From assembly GCF_023667495.1 (NCBI RefSeq), contig NZ_JAMOZL010000011.1, forward strand, positions 62,001-126,000: a stretch of DNA of 64,000 nucleotides, read 5' to 3'. Numbering within the stretch: position 1 is the stretch's first letter; the number at the start of each line of letters is the position of its first letter. Below the pieces are notes generated by a model, which was not told where the DNA came from, made no database searches, and saw only the letters and a list, made by a program, of their open reading frames with translations. The stretch comes from Dyadobacter sp. MSC1_007 (GTDB lineage Bacteria > Bacteroidota > Bacteroidia > Cytophagales > Spirosomataceae). The position numbers were made by a program, and so were the translations under genes. Of this stretch, positions 53,799 to 61,730 are shown piece after piece.

Positions 53799-53887
53799 CG
53801 GTAACTTACATCGCAAAACCTGTAAGTTATCCGGAAACTTCCCGGCAGATTTACATAAATTGCCTTTTTAACAAAATACCTCTCCGT
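53799..53887 (+). promoter_or_regulatory. Conserved upstream block of XRE gene, copy 2
   Basis: It shares CGGTAACTTACAT at its left end and everything from about 53831 to the start codon with the block at 40936. Here TAACTTACA and TGTAAGTTA form a perfect 9-bp inverted repeat (53801-53828), which is partly lost in copy 1. A second inverted repeat, CCGGAAA/TTCCCGG, is shared by both. Confidence 0.6.
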
Positions 53888-54316
53888 ATGGCACATACTA
53901 CCTCCAACCCGAAGATCCACGAAGGCCGTAACTTAAAGCGATTTCGGGAAATGCTCGCGATCAAACAAGATCACCTCGCGTTTGAGCTCGGCGAAGACTG
54001 GAACCAGCAAAAAATCTCTCTACTAGAACAGAAAGAAAAGATCGATTCCGACATTTTGGAGCAGGTTGCAGCCATACTTAAGATACCGGCTGAGGCTATA
54101 CGGAATTTCGATGAACACCAAGCGATGAACATTATCTCCAATACTTTCAATACCCATGATCAGTCAAGTGGCATGAATGTGTATCCTACAATTTACAATA
54201 ATCCTGTGGAGGAGATACGAAAATTGCATGTTGAAAAAATGGAGCTTTATGAGCGGATGTTGAAGGAGAAGGATGAGATGATGGGGCGGTTGGAGCGGTT
54301 GGTTGTGGGGAGGTAG
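53888..54316 (+). CDS. XRE-family helix-turn-helix protein, copy 2
   Basis: This 142-residue protein is nearly identical to the protein at 41035 over residues 1-80 and at the coiled-coil end (MLKEKDEMMGRLERLVVGR). It differs in the middle (about 85-115), where sequence and length have drifted. It is followed after 26 bases by an orphan HigA-type antitoxin gene, not by a palindromic element. Confidence 0.88.
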   Translation: MAHTTSNPKIHEGRNLKRFREMLAIKQDHLAFELGEDWNQQKISLLEQKEKIDSDILEQVAAILKIPAEAIRNFDEHQAMNIISNTFNTHDQSSGMNVYPTIYNNPVEEIRKLHVEKMELYERMLKEKDEMMGRLERLVVGR

Positions 54317-54342
54317 CGGACAGATTAAACAGGAGGAATAAC

Positions 54343-54666
54343 ATGGTTCTATTTGATCCCGCCCACCCGGGCGAACTTATCCGCGAAACGCTTGCCGGAA
54401 TTTATGAGGAAACAGGAAAAAAACTTACAGTTGAGCAGGTTGCCGCAGCATTAGGGACAACCCGTAAAACCCTGTCTGCGATTATCAACGGAAAATCTGC
54501 GGTGTCGCCTGAAATGGCAATTCGTTTGGGTGCAGCGTTCCCTAACACGACGCCTGAATTTTGGTTAGGAGTACAGGAAGATTATAACCTAGCGCAAGCA
54601 AGAAAGCGTGTGGATGCATCTAAAATTAGAGCAATATGGCAGCCCAAGGCGTTACAACCTGCGTAA
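54343..54666 (+). CDS. higA: HigA-type antitoxin without adjacent toxin
   Basis: This 107-residue protein starts FDPAHPGELIRETL and contains a helix-turn-helix (LTVEQVAAALGTTRKTLSAIINGKSAVSPEMAIRLGAAF) and TPEFWLGVQEDYNL, the standard HigA layout. A strong Shine-Dalgarno (AGGAGG, 54330-54335) precedes it. HigB usually lies just upstream in the same operon. Here the upstream gene is the XRE protein and no HigB-like frame fits the 26-base gap. It is therefore an orphan, perhaps left by a rearrangement at the repeated XRE sequence. Confidence 0.9.
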   Translation: MVLFDPAHPGELIRETLAGIYEETGKKLTVEQVAAALGTTRKTLSAIINGKSAVSPEMAIRLGAAFPNTTPEFWLGVQEDYNLAQARKRVDASKIRAIWQPKALQPA

Positions 54667-54734
54667 ATATCATAAATTATAATCCCTCAGAGAATACGAG
54701 ATGGTTTGATTTCATTGATTATCTGAAGGAGCTG

Positions 54735-54794
54735 ATGTTGAAGGAGAAGGATGAGATTATGCGGCGGTTGGAGCGGTTGGTTGGGGGGAAATGA
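54735..54794 (+). pseudogene. XRE gene 3' remnant, copy 3
   Basis: The last 20 codons (MLKEKDEIMRRLERLVGGK and stop) match the 3' end of the XRE genes, and the sequence before ATG 54735 does not. It is immediately followed by a complete palindromic element. Confidence 0.75.
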
Positions 54795-54810
54795 ACAGGC
54801 TAAACCCCAA

Positions 54811-54970
54811 AGCTCCGGAGGAGCTCCCTGTTTGTAGAAAAAATCCATTATCATAAATATTTGGCCCCAGCGGGGCCTCCTGTGAATTGGCAATTGATTA
54901 GGAGGCCCCGCTGGGGCCGTGCGATTGATTGTTTTTTTTGTTTCTATAAACAGGGAGCCGCTCTGCGGCT
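54811..54970. repeat. Four-hairpin palindromic repeat element, copy 4
   Basis: Hairpins are AGCTCC-GGA-GGAGCT, GGCCCC-AGC-GGGGCC, GGCCCC-GCT-GGGGCC and AGCCGC-TCT-GCGGCT. The two inner hairpins plus TCCT/AGGA form a perfect 19-bp inverted repeat (54863-54881 and 54900-54918) around an 18-base centre. CCTGTTTGTAGAAA and TTTCTATAAACAGG lie just inside the ends. This is the clearest copy in the window. Confidence 0.88.
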
Positions 54971-55014
54971 TTTATATCATGTGATCTTAACAATGCACGC
55001 TTAAAAATGGATAT

Positions 55015-55041
55015 AATTTGCTACGCAATGTGTAGCAAATT
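55015..55041. repeat. Perfect 10-bp inverted repeat
   Basis: AATTTGCTAC and GTAGCAAATT flank a 7-base centre in the gap between two palindromic elements. It could be an operator or a transcript hairpin. The stretch 54971-55232 holds no supported gene; a 73-residue - strand frame at 55001-55222 has no recognisable content. Confidence 0.5.
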
Positions 55042-55232
55042 GTAGTGGAGCCATAACCGACTGATCATGTGGATGGAAAGCACGAAAGGAAGGTCTATTA
55101 TCTGAAAGAATGTTGCCCATCAAATGTAGAACACACGGACATCCGAGGTAAATATTAACTCTATCGGTGTTTGCTTTCTTCTCAGACCAAGCCGGAAATT
55201 TCTTCGGAAATTCATTTGACACGTGCCATAAT

Positions 55233-55349
55233 AATCCGATTGATAAATTGATGCAACTTCATGAAGAGAAGATTGCTTAGTATGAGCGGATGTTGAAGGA
55301 GAAGGATGAGATGCCCGGGCGGTTGGAGCGGTTGGTTGGGGGGAAATGA
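55233..55349 (+). pseudogene. XRE gene 3' remnant, copy 4, with internal stop
   Basis: The frame encodes NPIDKLMQLHEEKIA, stop, YERMLKEKDEMPGRLERLVGGK, stop, matching the last 38 codons of the XRE gene at 41035. A TAG at 55278-55280 replaces a Leu/Met-type codon. The helix-turn-helix part is absent. A complete palindromic element follows after 16 bases, as for the remnant at 54735. Confidence 0.8.
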
Positions 55350-55365
55350 ACAGGCTAAACCCCAA

Positions 55366-55526
55366 AGCTCCGGAGGAGCTCCCTGTTTGTAGAAAAAAAT
55401 CAATGATCATAAATTTTTTGGCCCCAGCGGGACCTCCTGTGAATTAGCAATTGATCAGGAGGCCCCGCTGGGGCCATGCGATTGATTGTTTTTTTGTTTC
55501 TATAAACAGGGAGCCGCTCTGCGGCT
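55366..55526. repeat. Four-hairpin palindromic repeat element, copy 5
   Basis: It is almost identical to the copy at 54811, with one mismatch in the inner inverted repeat (55420-55438 against 55457-55475). Together with the preceding XRE remnant it makes the second unit of an imperfect tandem duplication. Confidence 0.88.
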
Positions 55527-55852
55527 ATGTCAATTTTGATGAGGAAAGGCGGTGGATGCTCCTACGAATATATTCACAAAAAACACCATTGGCAATTCAT
55601 TCAATTAGGTATCATTCACTTAAATCCTGTTTGTAAAAGTAGTCAGATTCATAAGGAGAATGTCGTTATGCTTGTTGAAATCAACTATTTCTTTGCACAA
55701 ACGCATGCGATCGAATGGATTTCTACTATGCAAATATTCATTAGTCTTTCTATAACTTAGTTCATAACAACTGAATAGCGAACAGCAATTAGAGATATTG
55801 ACCTGTTATTTGCATTTCTATATCTAGTTGACACATATTAAACAATTGATCA
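55527..55852. other. Non-coding stretch, nothing recognised
   Basis: These 326 AT-rich bases lie between the last palindromic element and the TerB-N gene. Short open frames are present but none shows a domain, a convincing start or repeat homology. Confidence 0.5.
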
Positions 55853-56875
55853 ATGACTAGTGATATTACAAATATTCGAAGCTACGCAAATACTAAACTG
55901 TTGTGGATTAGCGATAGCCAACCCCCGCCTGCAAAGCCTGGAAGCACCTTTTTTACAGTCGGCATCGATGAGAATTTTGAGATTTACGGATATTCACAAA
56001 GAATTGATGACGACCCAAGCACCATTTTCACCAAGCTACCTGCGAAAATGAGCAAATATGCTCCCGCCTTAGAATACTGGCCAAGCTATTGGTCAATGAC
56101 ACCGGAGCAACGGGGAAAATACTTAATGTGGTTAACTGACGTAACCCAACCGGTTGATATGGGCTACGTTTTTACTTATTATTATGGGTTGGAAAAACAC
56201 TTAGTTCTTGGAAACTTTCATGAGGCATTCCGCGAAATTGTTAAGCTCCGAAGATTTCATCAAAATAAGTCGTTTTTACAATATAGCAAAAACGCAATGC
56301 TGTTTGCTTGCTTACTAAAAAAGGATGTCGAGGCACTTCTTGAATTAGGTGAGCAAGACCAGTTTTCTGGATTCAATTCTGTCCAGCTGATTATCGCCGA
56401 AAAGTTGGGCCTGGATTTAACTGCACAGAATGTAATGTATGCTTTTGCTGAAATTGATCCAAAGTCAAAAAAAGCAATCAAAGATGACTCGAAGCTATTC
56501 CTTTCGTGTACTGAGAAAGTTTTAAAAGAAGAAAACGGGATCGGATCTCTGCCATTTTCGACAAATTACAGTTCGATCAACTTAAAGAAAAATCGTCAGA
56601 TCGCTTTCAGTAACTACGCCTTTCCGAATGAATTCCGCTTTATGGATGTTCCTGATTTTTATTGTCATAAAGAATTCTGCAACGAGTTATTTCGACTAAG
56701 CGGTATCGCCTATGAATCCTATAAAATTGAAAAAGCTGCTGCCAGGAGTAATTTAACTCCTGAGGAAATTGAATTAAAGAGAATAACCCGAGAAAAAAAG
56801 AGAATTACAACCCTATATGATACTGGAAAAATAAAAAAGAATGAATTTGAAATATTAATGAAGCAATTTGACTAA
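55853..56875 (+). CDS. TerB N-terminal domain protein
   Basis: This 340-residue cytoplasmic protein has a TerB_N-like region over residues about 80-230: YWPSYWSMTPEQRGKYLMWLTD, then MGYVFTYYYGLEKHLVLG and EAFREIVKLRRFHQNKSFLQYSKNAML. A helical C-terminus follows, with KKNRQIAFSNYAFPNEFRFMDVPDFYCHKEFCNELF and a basic coiled tail. TerB_N modules are associated by comparative genomics with tellurite-resistance-type stress and phage-defence systems, but here the protein stands alone without TerB, TerC or an ATPase. It is AT-richer than the core genes and next to repeats, which suggests acquisition. Confidence 0.78.
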   Translation: MTSDITNIRSYANTKLLWISDSQPPPAKPGSTFFTVGIDENFEIYGYSQRIDDDPSTIFTKLPAKMSKYAPALEYWPSYWSMTPEQRGKYLMWLTDVTQPVDMGYVFTYYYGLEKHLVLGNFHEAFREIVKLRRFHQNKSFLQYSKNAMLFACLLKKDVEALLELGEQDQFSGFNSVQLIIAEKLGLDLTAQNVMYAFAEIDPKSKKAIKDDSKLFLSCTEKVLKEENGIGSLPFSTNYSSINLKKNRQIAFSNYAFPNEFRFMDVPDFYCHKEFCNELFRLSGIAYESYKIEKAAARSNLTPEEIELKRITREKKRITTLYDTGKIKKNEFEILMKQFD

Positions 56876-56956
56876 ATGAAACTCATAGCAAATGAACAAT
56901 TTGTCGGCTAGTCAACTACGATCAACATAGGATAAATTGCACGGTATGTATTCCTA

Positions 56957-57277
56957 TTAACACCCTACTTTAACCCCAATCAGCTCCACGCCCAAAACCT
57001 CCTCAATCCGCACAATCGTCTCAATCGTAAAATTGCTATTTCCCTTTACCCAGGAATTCACAGTCTGAGGCGTTACCTGCAATTTCTCCGCCAAATCCTT
57101 CTGGCTCATACCAAGCTTTCGTAGTTGAGCAAGAATGTTAATCGCGATAATTCTTGACTTTTCAAGTGCTTTGGGATTTTCAGCTTTGCGTGCTGCGCGT
57201 TCTTTCCATTGGCTGGATTCGGCAGCTGTGACCGATTCTAATTTTTGTAAAATATCTTCTCTAGTTTGCATAATCAT
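56957..57277 (-). CDS. Helix-turn-helix antitoxin-like regulator
   Basis: This 106-residue protein has a helical N-terminus followed by an XRE helix-turn-helix at about 50-100 (LRKLGMSQKDLAEKLQVTPQTVNSWVKGNSNFTIETIVRIEEVLG). The start overlaps the stop of the upstream 185-residue gene by 4 bases (ATGA), so the pair is translationally coupled. The toxin-first, antitoxin-second order with an HTH antitoxin is like HigBA, but the partner is not HigB. Confidence 0.87.
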   Translation of the reverse strand: MIMQTREDILQKLESVTAAESSQWKERAARKAENPKALEKSRIIAINILAQLRKLGMSQKDLAEKLQVTPQTVNSWVKGNSNFTIETIVRIEEVLGVELIGVKVGC

Positions 57278-57831
57278 TCAAAATCAATGTAACCCCAATC
57301 TTCTACGGTTTCAATATTCAGTTCTTTCAAAAATCTCACAAGTACATTCAGTTTTTCGAGTTCTTCTTTCAAATGCTCGCGCTCATTCATGGTTTTCGTC
57401 AATTTGATAGCGCTGCCGGAGATTACAAAAAAGTTGTAGTTGAGCCTCACAGCATAAATTCTGAGCCATGATTTTGCACCTGTTCCATAGGCTTTGCTCT
57501 TTTCATTTATGATTTTGATTCTTACAGTTTTGTCAAGCGGCTTGAAAATATCCCCTAGTTTTTTGTCTAAATCCTGCCCGTTCGCTACTCTCAAAAGCTG
57601 TCGTTCAAATTCATCGGCTTCTGACATTGTGATCGAAACAGCTTGACTTACTGAGCAATAGCCGTAGAAATCTTTAACAAGATCCTGCTCGTGCACGGTG
57701 AAAAATGTATCCAAATACTCAGGATTTTCCCAGCAGTTGAATGTACGGTCAAATTCATTTTCATCATTTCCTTCAAACCGGGCTGCCCAAAGCGTCTCGG
57801 GAACAATGCGTGTAAGCTCAATAATCCTCAT
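57274..57831 (-). CDS. Putative toxin partner of the HTH protein
   Basis: This 185-residue cytoplasmic protein, mostly alpha/beta, reads IVPETLWAARFEGNDENEFDRTFNCWENPEYLDTFF early on. Its C-terminal half contains LGDIFKPLDKTVRIKI and SWLRIYAVRLNYNFFVISGSAIKLTKTM, with a coiled end that could dock the antitoxin. I recognise it as a Bacteroidota protein type found with an HTH partner, probably a type II toxin. Its activity is not deducible. Confidence 0.72.
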   Translation of the reverse strand: MRIIELTRIVPETLWAARFEGNDENEFDRTFNCWENPEYLDTFFTVHEQDLVKDFYGYCSVSQAVSITMSEADEFERQLLRVANGQDLDKKLGDIFKPLDKTVRIKIINEKSKAYGTGAKSWLRIYAVRLNYNFFVISGSAIKLTKTMNEREHLKEELEKLNVLVRFLKELNIETVEDWGYIDFE

Positions 57832-58033
57832 TGCTATGACCGCACGTTTGCGGCTCGATAATGTGTGTGGAAATGGACAGATACCAGTTTCAAAGTTAAT
57901 AAAAATTTAAACAAAAATCAGATTATAAGCTGATTTTTATACCCTGCCGCTATGCCAAATCTTAGTTTGAGAAGCTGTATGCCAATTAAAGGAAACCGTG
58001 TCTTAATGAATTTTCTCTGGATGATGTTCTACG

Positions 58034-58067
58034 CAAAAAGCCGTCTCCCCTCAGGAAAACGGCTTTT
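58034..58067 (-). terminator. Intrinsic terminator of the GH44 gene
   Basis: An AAAAGCCGT-type stem pairs with ACGGCTTTT. On the - strand it is followed by a T-run, 54 bases past the GH44 stop. Confidence 0.75.
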
Positions 58068-58120
58068 CGGTAAATGTGCAGGGAGTCTAAACCCACCTAC
58101 ATTCAACTTATTTTTAAATA

Positions 58121-60439
58121 CTACTTCTTAAACACCTTAATCGACTTAGCCCAGGTCTTACCTTTTACCTTCACCACATACAACCCCGGTTTCAACCCAT
58201 CCCCCAATGTCAATGCATTAGAACCACCCGAATGCTTCGTTGTTTCCACTGCCCTTCCTGTCATATCAAAAAACACAACTTCAACCGGCTCGCCGGAATC
58301 CGGTACTTCGAGCTTGAAATTGGAGACGAAAGGATTGGGGTAGAATTTGATGTCGGAATCCTCAGGGCCATTTGACTCTGGCAATAATGCGCTTTGCCTT
58401 GCACCGGACGAACCCACCGTGGTGATCGACCATTGCTGATTGGAGCTGTTGCTGGTCTGCCATTGCGCCAGGTCAGCGCCATCCTGTGACGTTCCCAACC
58501 CATCCAAATACTGCCCGGTAGCGCGATTTTTGTACTTTACGTAGCTTCCTGCGGCCTCTTGTTGCCATTGCTGATTGAAGCTGCTGCTACCTGGTTTTTG
58601 AACAACACCCGCGCCATTGGTTGAGCTTCCATTGCCATCGAGGTACAAACCTGACGCCCGGTTCTTAATTTTCACATAGCTTCCGGTTGTTTCAAAAGAC
58701 CATTGCTGTGCGGTGCTGCCGCTGGAATGCCATTGGCCGGCAAGCGAGCCATCCGAAAATCGGTACATGCCATCCATCAACATTCCGGTAGCCCGGTTGT
58801 TAAAGGTAACATAGCTAACGGAAGGTGCTTTCAGCAGAATGGCTGTCGTTGAAAGCGCAGGAACGGTAATGGTCAGTGAGTTGGAATTGACGGACGCAGT
58901 GCCTTGCTGCAATGCATTTTGGGTATGCGATACAAAAGTCTCAGTGGCCGGTAGTGACGACAGTCGCAACGTTTGGTAATTCCCATTGGCTACATTAAAG
59001 TTACTGAGATTGATCGTGACGGTGCGGGAAGCGCCCATATCGCGGTTGACAAGCATCACTGTCAGGGAATCTGCATTTTCGTTTACCGAGGAATAGGCCG
59101 ATACCGTGTTTTCAAGGGAAGAAGTACTCGATACGCTGTATTTTTTGGCATTTCTGGCAAACAGGTGCAGGGTTTCCCACATCCCGATCGACCAGTTCCA
59201 GGGCGAAAACAGCTCTACGCCATTGTTGGCAAATGTGCCAAGGTGCGATGCATAGATCACAGATTCCAGGCTGGGATTGCTGCTCGACATTGTGCCCCAT
59301 TCGCTCACGCCAGGTGTTATGCCATGATTTGCGCCGAAATGCTCGGTCAGCCAGCCGTCGATGCGCTTGAAAATATATTGTTTGGTAAGAGATGCATCCC
59401 AGCCGCCGGTACTGGTCTTGATGCCGTTTGAACCCGGATAATCATATGTTTCGTCGTAATAAATCCGGTGCCCCTGCAACGCCTCGCTATCGTTGCTATA
59501 ATACGGATAGTTGTGAATATCCAGCACATCCACCAGCTTAATGCCGGTCGCTTTGTACTCATCACCAAGCCGTTTGATGAAATACTCGATCCAGGGATAA
59601 TAGCGGCCATTGACGTAGATACTCTCATCGGACCATTTGTACCATTGCCATTCAGAAGTCGTTACAGGCCCGCAGAGTTTGATGCCCGGATAAATAGCTT
59701 TCGCTTTCTTCGCCAATTCAATGTACCGATCCATAAACGCGGAGGCCGATAGCAGCGTGGGCATGGCCCAGTCGTGGGTTCCATTCCAGATATCCACCTC
59801 GTTATCCATGTTCCAGTAAACAAACTTGTTCTTGTTGAGCCCTAAACCATTAGTACCAAACCAGGAATTAAGAATTGCTACCGAAGAGTCGGCCGGCCAG
59901 GGCTTACTGAACAAATTAATGTTCCCGGCAACCAGCGCCGCGCCTGCGGCATCCGGATTAGGTGTGCCGCCACCAGCTAAGTTTTGATGATAACCATTCC
60001 AACCCGGGTGGGCCTGCATGTAATCCCAGTCAGGGAAGTTGTTACTGCCGCTGGATGCAACTCTTCCCAGTAACTGAAAGGCAAACATACCCTGTACATT
60101 GGAAAAACTGGTGTTGATTTTTTGTGCATTAACATCCCAATCAGCACCATAAACGTTATTAAACCAGTCGGGATGAATAGCAAGTTTTTGACGCCAGTTA
60201 TAAGCCGACGCATTGTTACCTCCATTCATCCGCGCGAAACGTAAACCCGCATCTTTGTAAAATTGTACAGGATGGTCAAGGAAATCATTTTTTCCGTAAA
60301 TGTTTGGTGAAATATGGCGTTTGTTTTGGGTTGCATTTACTGAAATCGTAACATTCTGTCCAAAGGCTGTGACTGAAATACAGCACAAGAATACCCACAC
60401 CAGGCAAGTTAATGCCTGGTAAAATACCGGTTTTTCCAT
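58121..60439 (-). CDS. Secreted GH44 glucanase with ricin-type module and T9SS sorting domain
   Basis: This 772-residue protein has a signal peptide ending near residue 27 (AFG-Q). Residues about 30-450 form the GH44 barrel: ISPNIYGKNDF, the acid/base Glu214 in WNMDNEVDIWNGTHDW, and the nucleophile Glu380 in GVSEWGTM. A beta-sandwich completes the catalytic unit (450-540). Residues about 545-665 hold repeats with QQW boxes (GSTAQQWSF, SFNQQWQQ, SSNQQWSI), a ricin/CBM13-type lectin module. Residues 695-772 (FYPNPFVSNFKLEV; GLYVVKVKG; SIKVFKK) are a type A C-terminal sorting domain for the type IX secretion system. GH44 enzymes cut cellulose, xyloglucan or mannan-type chains. It is the enzyme of the SusC/SusD locus behind it. 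Confidence 0.93.
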   Translation of the reverse strand: MEKPVFYQALTCLVWVFLCCISVTAFGQNVTISVNATQNKRHISPNIYGKNDFLDHPVQFYKDAGLRFARMNGGNNASAYNWRQKLAIHPDWFNNVYGADWDVNAQKINTSFSNVQGMFAFQLLGRVASSGSNNFPDWDYMQAHPGWNGYHQNLAGGGTPNPDAAGAALVAGNINLFSKPWPADSSVAILNSWFGTNGLGLNKNKFVYWNMDNEVDIWNGTHDWAMPTLLSASAFMDRYIELAKKAKAIYPGIKLCGPVTTSEWQWYKWSDESIYVNGRYYPWIEYFIKRLGDEYKATGIKLVDVLDIHNYPYYSNDSEALQGHRIYYDETYDYPGSNGIKTSTGGWDASLTKQYIFKRIDGWLTEHFGANHGITPGVSEWGTMSSSNPSLESVIYASHLGTFANNGVELFSPWNWSIGMWETLHLFARNAKKYSVSSTSSLENTVSAYSSVNENADSLTVMLVNRDMGASRTVTINLSNFNVANGNYQTLRLSSLPATETFVSHTQNALQQGTASVNSNSLTITVPALSTTAILLKAPSVSYVTFNNRATGMLMDGMYRFSDGSLAGQWHSSGSTAQQWSFETTGSYVKIKNRASGLYLDGNGSSTNGAGVVQKPGSSSFNQQWQQEAAGSYVKYKNRATGQYLDGLGTSQDGADLAQWQTSNSSNQQWSITTVGSSGARQSALLPESNGPEDSDIKFYPNPFVSNFKLEVPDSGEPVEVVFFDMTGRAVETTKHSGGSNALTLGDGLKPGLYVVKVKGKTWAKSIKVFKK

Positions 60440-60523
60440 TTCTAATTTTGTTTAGTTTGGTTTGATATTTTCTCTTGGTGATCAGAGGAGGGCGTTCAAT
60501 GCGGCTTTTTTGTAGCCAAACTA

Positions 60524-61717
60524 TTATTTGCGGATGTAGTTGTGAATGGCAAATTCCGCCTTGTTCGGATCTTTGAAACCGAGCTGCATCCTGTCCTCTT
60601 TGAGGCTGATGACATAGGCTTTCGTCCAAACCTGGTCCCTTCCCATATTAAGCGGAACAGCGGCGATGAAGGATATCGTTTTTGTTTTGATATCAAAGAA
60701 GTAACTACCCTGGAATGTCCCGTTTTTGGTTATTCCTTTCTGGATCACCTTCAAAACAGGCTCGGCCGACCCTGCCTTAATACCGAAAGTCATGGAGCCA
60801 TAATCCTGGATCGCGCCCATCCAGCTGTCATAACTAGGGTCATACAGCCAGCAATCTCCGCCCGTTTTAGTACATTGATTATCCCAGCCATAATCGACAC
60901 CCGAGAAATACAATGGGCCTTTGAATTTGGCCGAAACACCTTTTGCATCCAGGTCCAGCACCCAGTTTTTCTCTTTTCCGATTCCACCGGCAAGCAATGT
61001 AAACAAGGGGTCCTTATAATATTCCAGGATGGCAGGGTCAAAAATCCGGATGGAGTAATTGATTGTGTCGGCTGCTGTCCCGTAAGTGATTTTATTCGCC
61101 AGTAAAGGATCCGCGCCCGAAAAATTGCTCGGAACCTTCACGATCACGCTCGAATCGGTGTAAACAGCTCCCTTCAAATCGGCCGCTACTCCCTGAAATG
61201 CTATCGTCAGGGCATTTTTGATGTTATATCCAACAATGTTGATCGACTGACCGGGCACAATGATGCTGGTAACTGTATCTTTCGGTGCAGTAGCATAATT
61301 TCTCACACGGGATATAATAGGCGGACCGGTAATGTTGATGGTGAATGAGGTTGACCCGGCGCTATTCATTACAGTCACCACATTCACTTTGTCCCGTGCA
61401 ACAGAGTCAAAGGGAATCGAAGGAACCTGCACCACAATGCTTTGGGCTGTGATCAAAGTCGGATTAATGTTGGCCGGTCTGCTGCCGAAGTTGACCTGTG
61501 AAATCTCTCCCAGATTCTTCCCGAGCAGCACTACCCATTGCCCGGCTTTCAGCGTATTCACCAGGCTGTCACTGGGCGATGCGGCGTAATTTCGTATTTC
61601 GGTGATAACCGGTGGGGCGGGCATGTCATCCTTTTCTTCACATGCGGACAACACTAAAACACCGGCAATGCAGCAAAACAGCAAAAAGCAAATTCTGTTA
61701 TATATGTTTTTTTTCAT
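60524..61717 (-). CDS. IPT/TIG-domain surface lipoprotein, SusE-position glycan-binding protein
   Basis: This 397-residue lipoprotein has Cys26 after VLSA. Two IPT/TIG immunoglobulin-like domains follow, at about 37-130 (PPVITEIRNYAAS; LVLGKNL-like WVVLLGKNLGEISQVNFG) and 132-230 (PPIISRVRNYATAP; INIVGYNIKNALTIAFQG). An unnamed C-terminal domain with several Trp and Tyr residues (YFSGVDYGWDNQC; DCWLYDPSYDSW) could bind sugar. Such proteins at this position serve as surface glycan-binding partners of SusD. It lies 13 bases after the SusD stop. Confidence 0.87.
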   Translation of the reverse strand: MKKNIYNRICFLLFCCIAGVLVLSACEEKDDMPAPPVITEIRNYAASPSDSLVNTLKAGQWVVLLGKNLGEISQVNFGSRPANINPTLITAQSIVVQVPSIPFDSVARDKVNVVTVMNSAGSTSFTINITGPPIISRVRNYATAPKDTVTSIIVPGQSINIVGYNIKNALTIAFQGVAADLKGAVYTDSSVIVKVPSNFSGADPLLANKITYGTAADTINYSIRIFDPAILEYYKDPLFTLLAGGIGKEKNWVLDLDAKGVSAKFKGPLYFSGVDYGWDNQCTKTGGDCWLYDPSYDSWMGAIQDYGSMTFGIKAGSAEPVLKVIQKGITKNGTFQGSYFFDIKTKTISFIAAVPLNMGRDQVWTKAYVISLKEDRMQLGFKDPNKAEFAIHNYIRK

Positions 61718-61730
61718 TTCTTCTAATTTT

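Noticed and set aside
53747..54316. Longer XRE protein starting at 53747
   Set aside because: The extra N-terminal residues are translated from the conserved upstream regulatory block; both copies align from ATG 53888 and ATG 41035.
55001..55222. 73-residue - strand gene
   Set aside because: It has no domain, lies between decayed repeats and spans the inverted repeat at 55015.
55527..55760. Remnant of a REP-associated transposase next to the palindromic element
   Set aside because: The short frame here has no HUH or catalytic Tyr motif that I can recognise.
58973..59431. 152-residue + strand frame opposite the GH44 gene
   Set aside because: It is antisense to a well-supported glycosidase and has no recognisable content.
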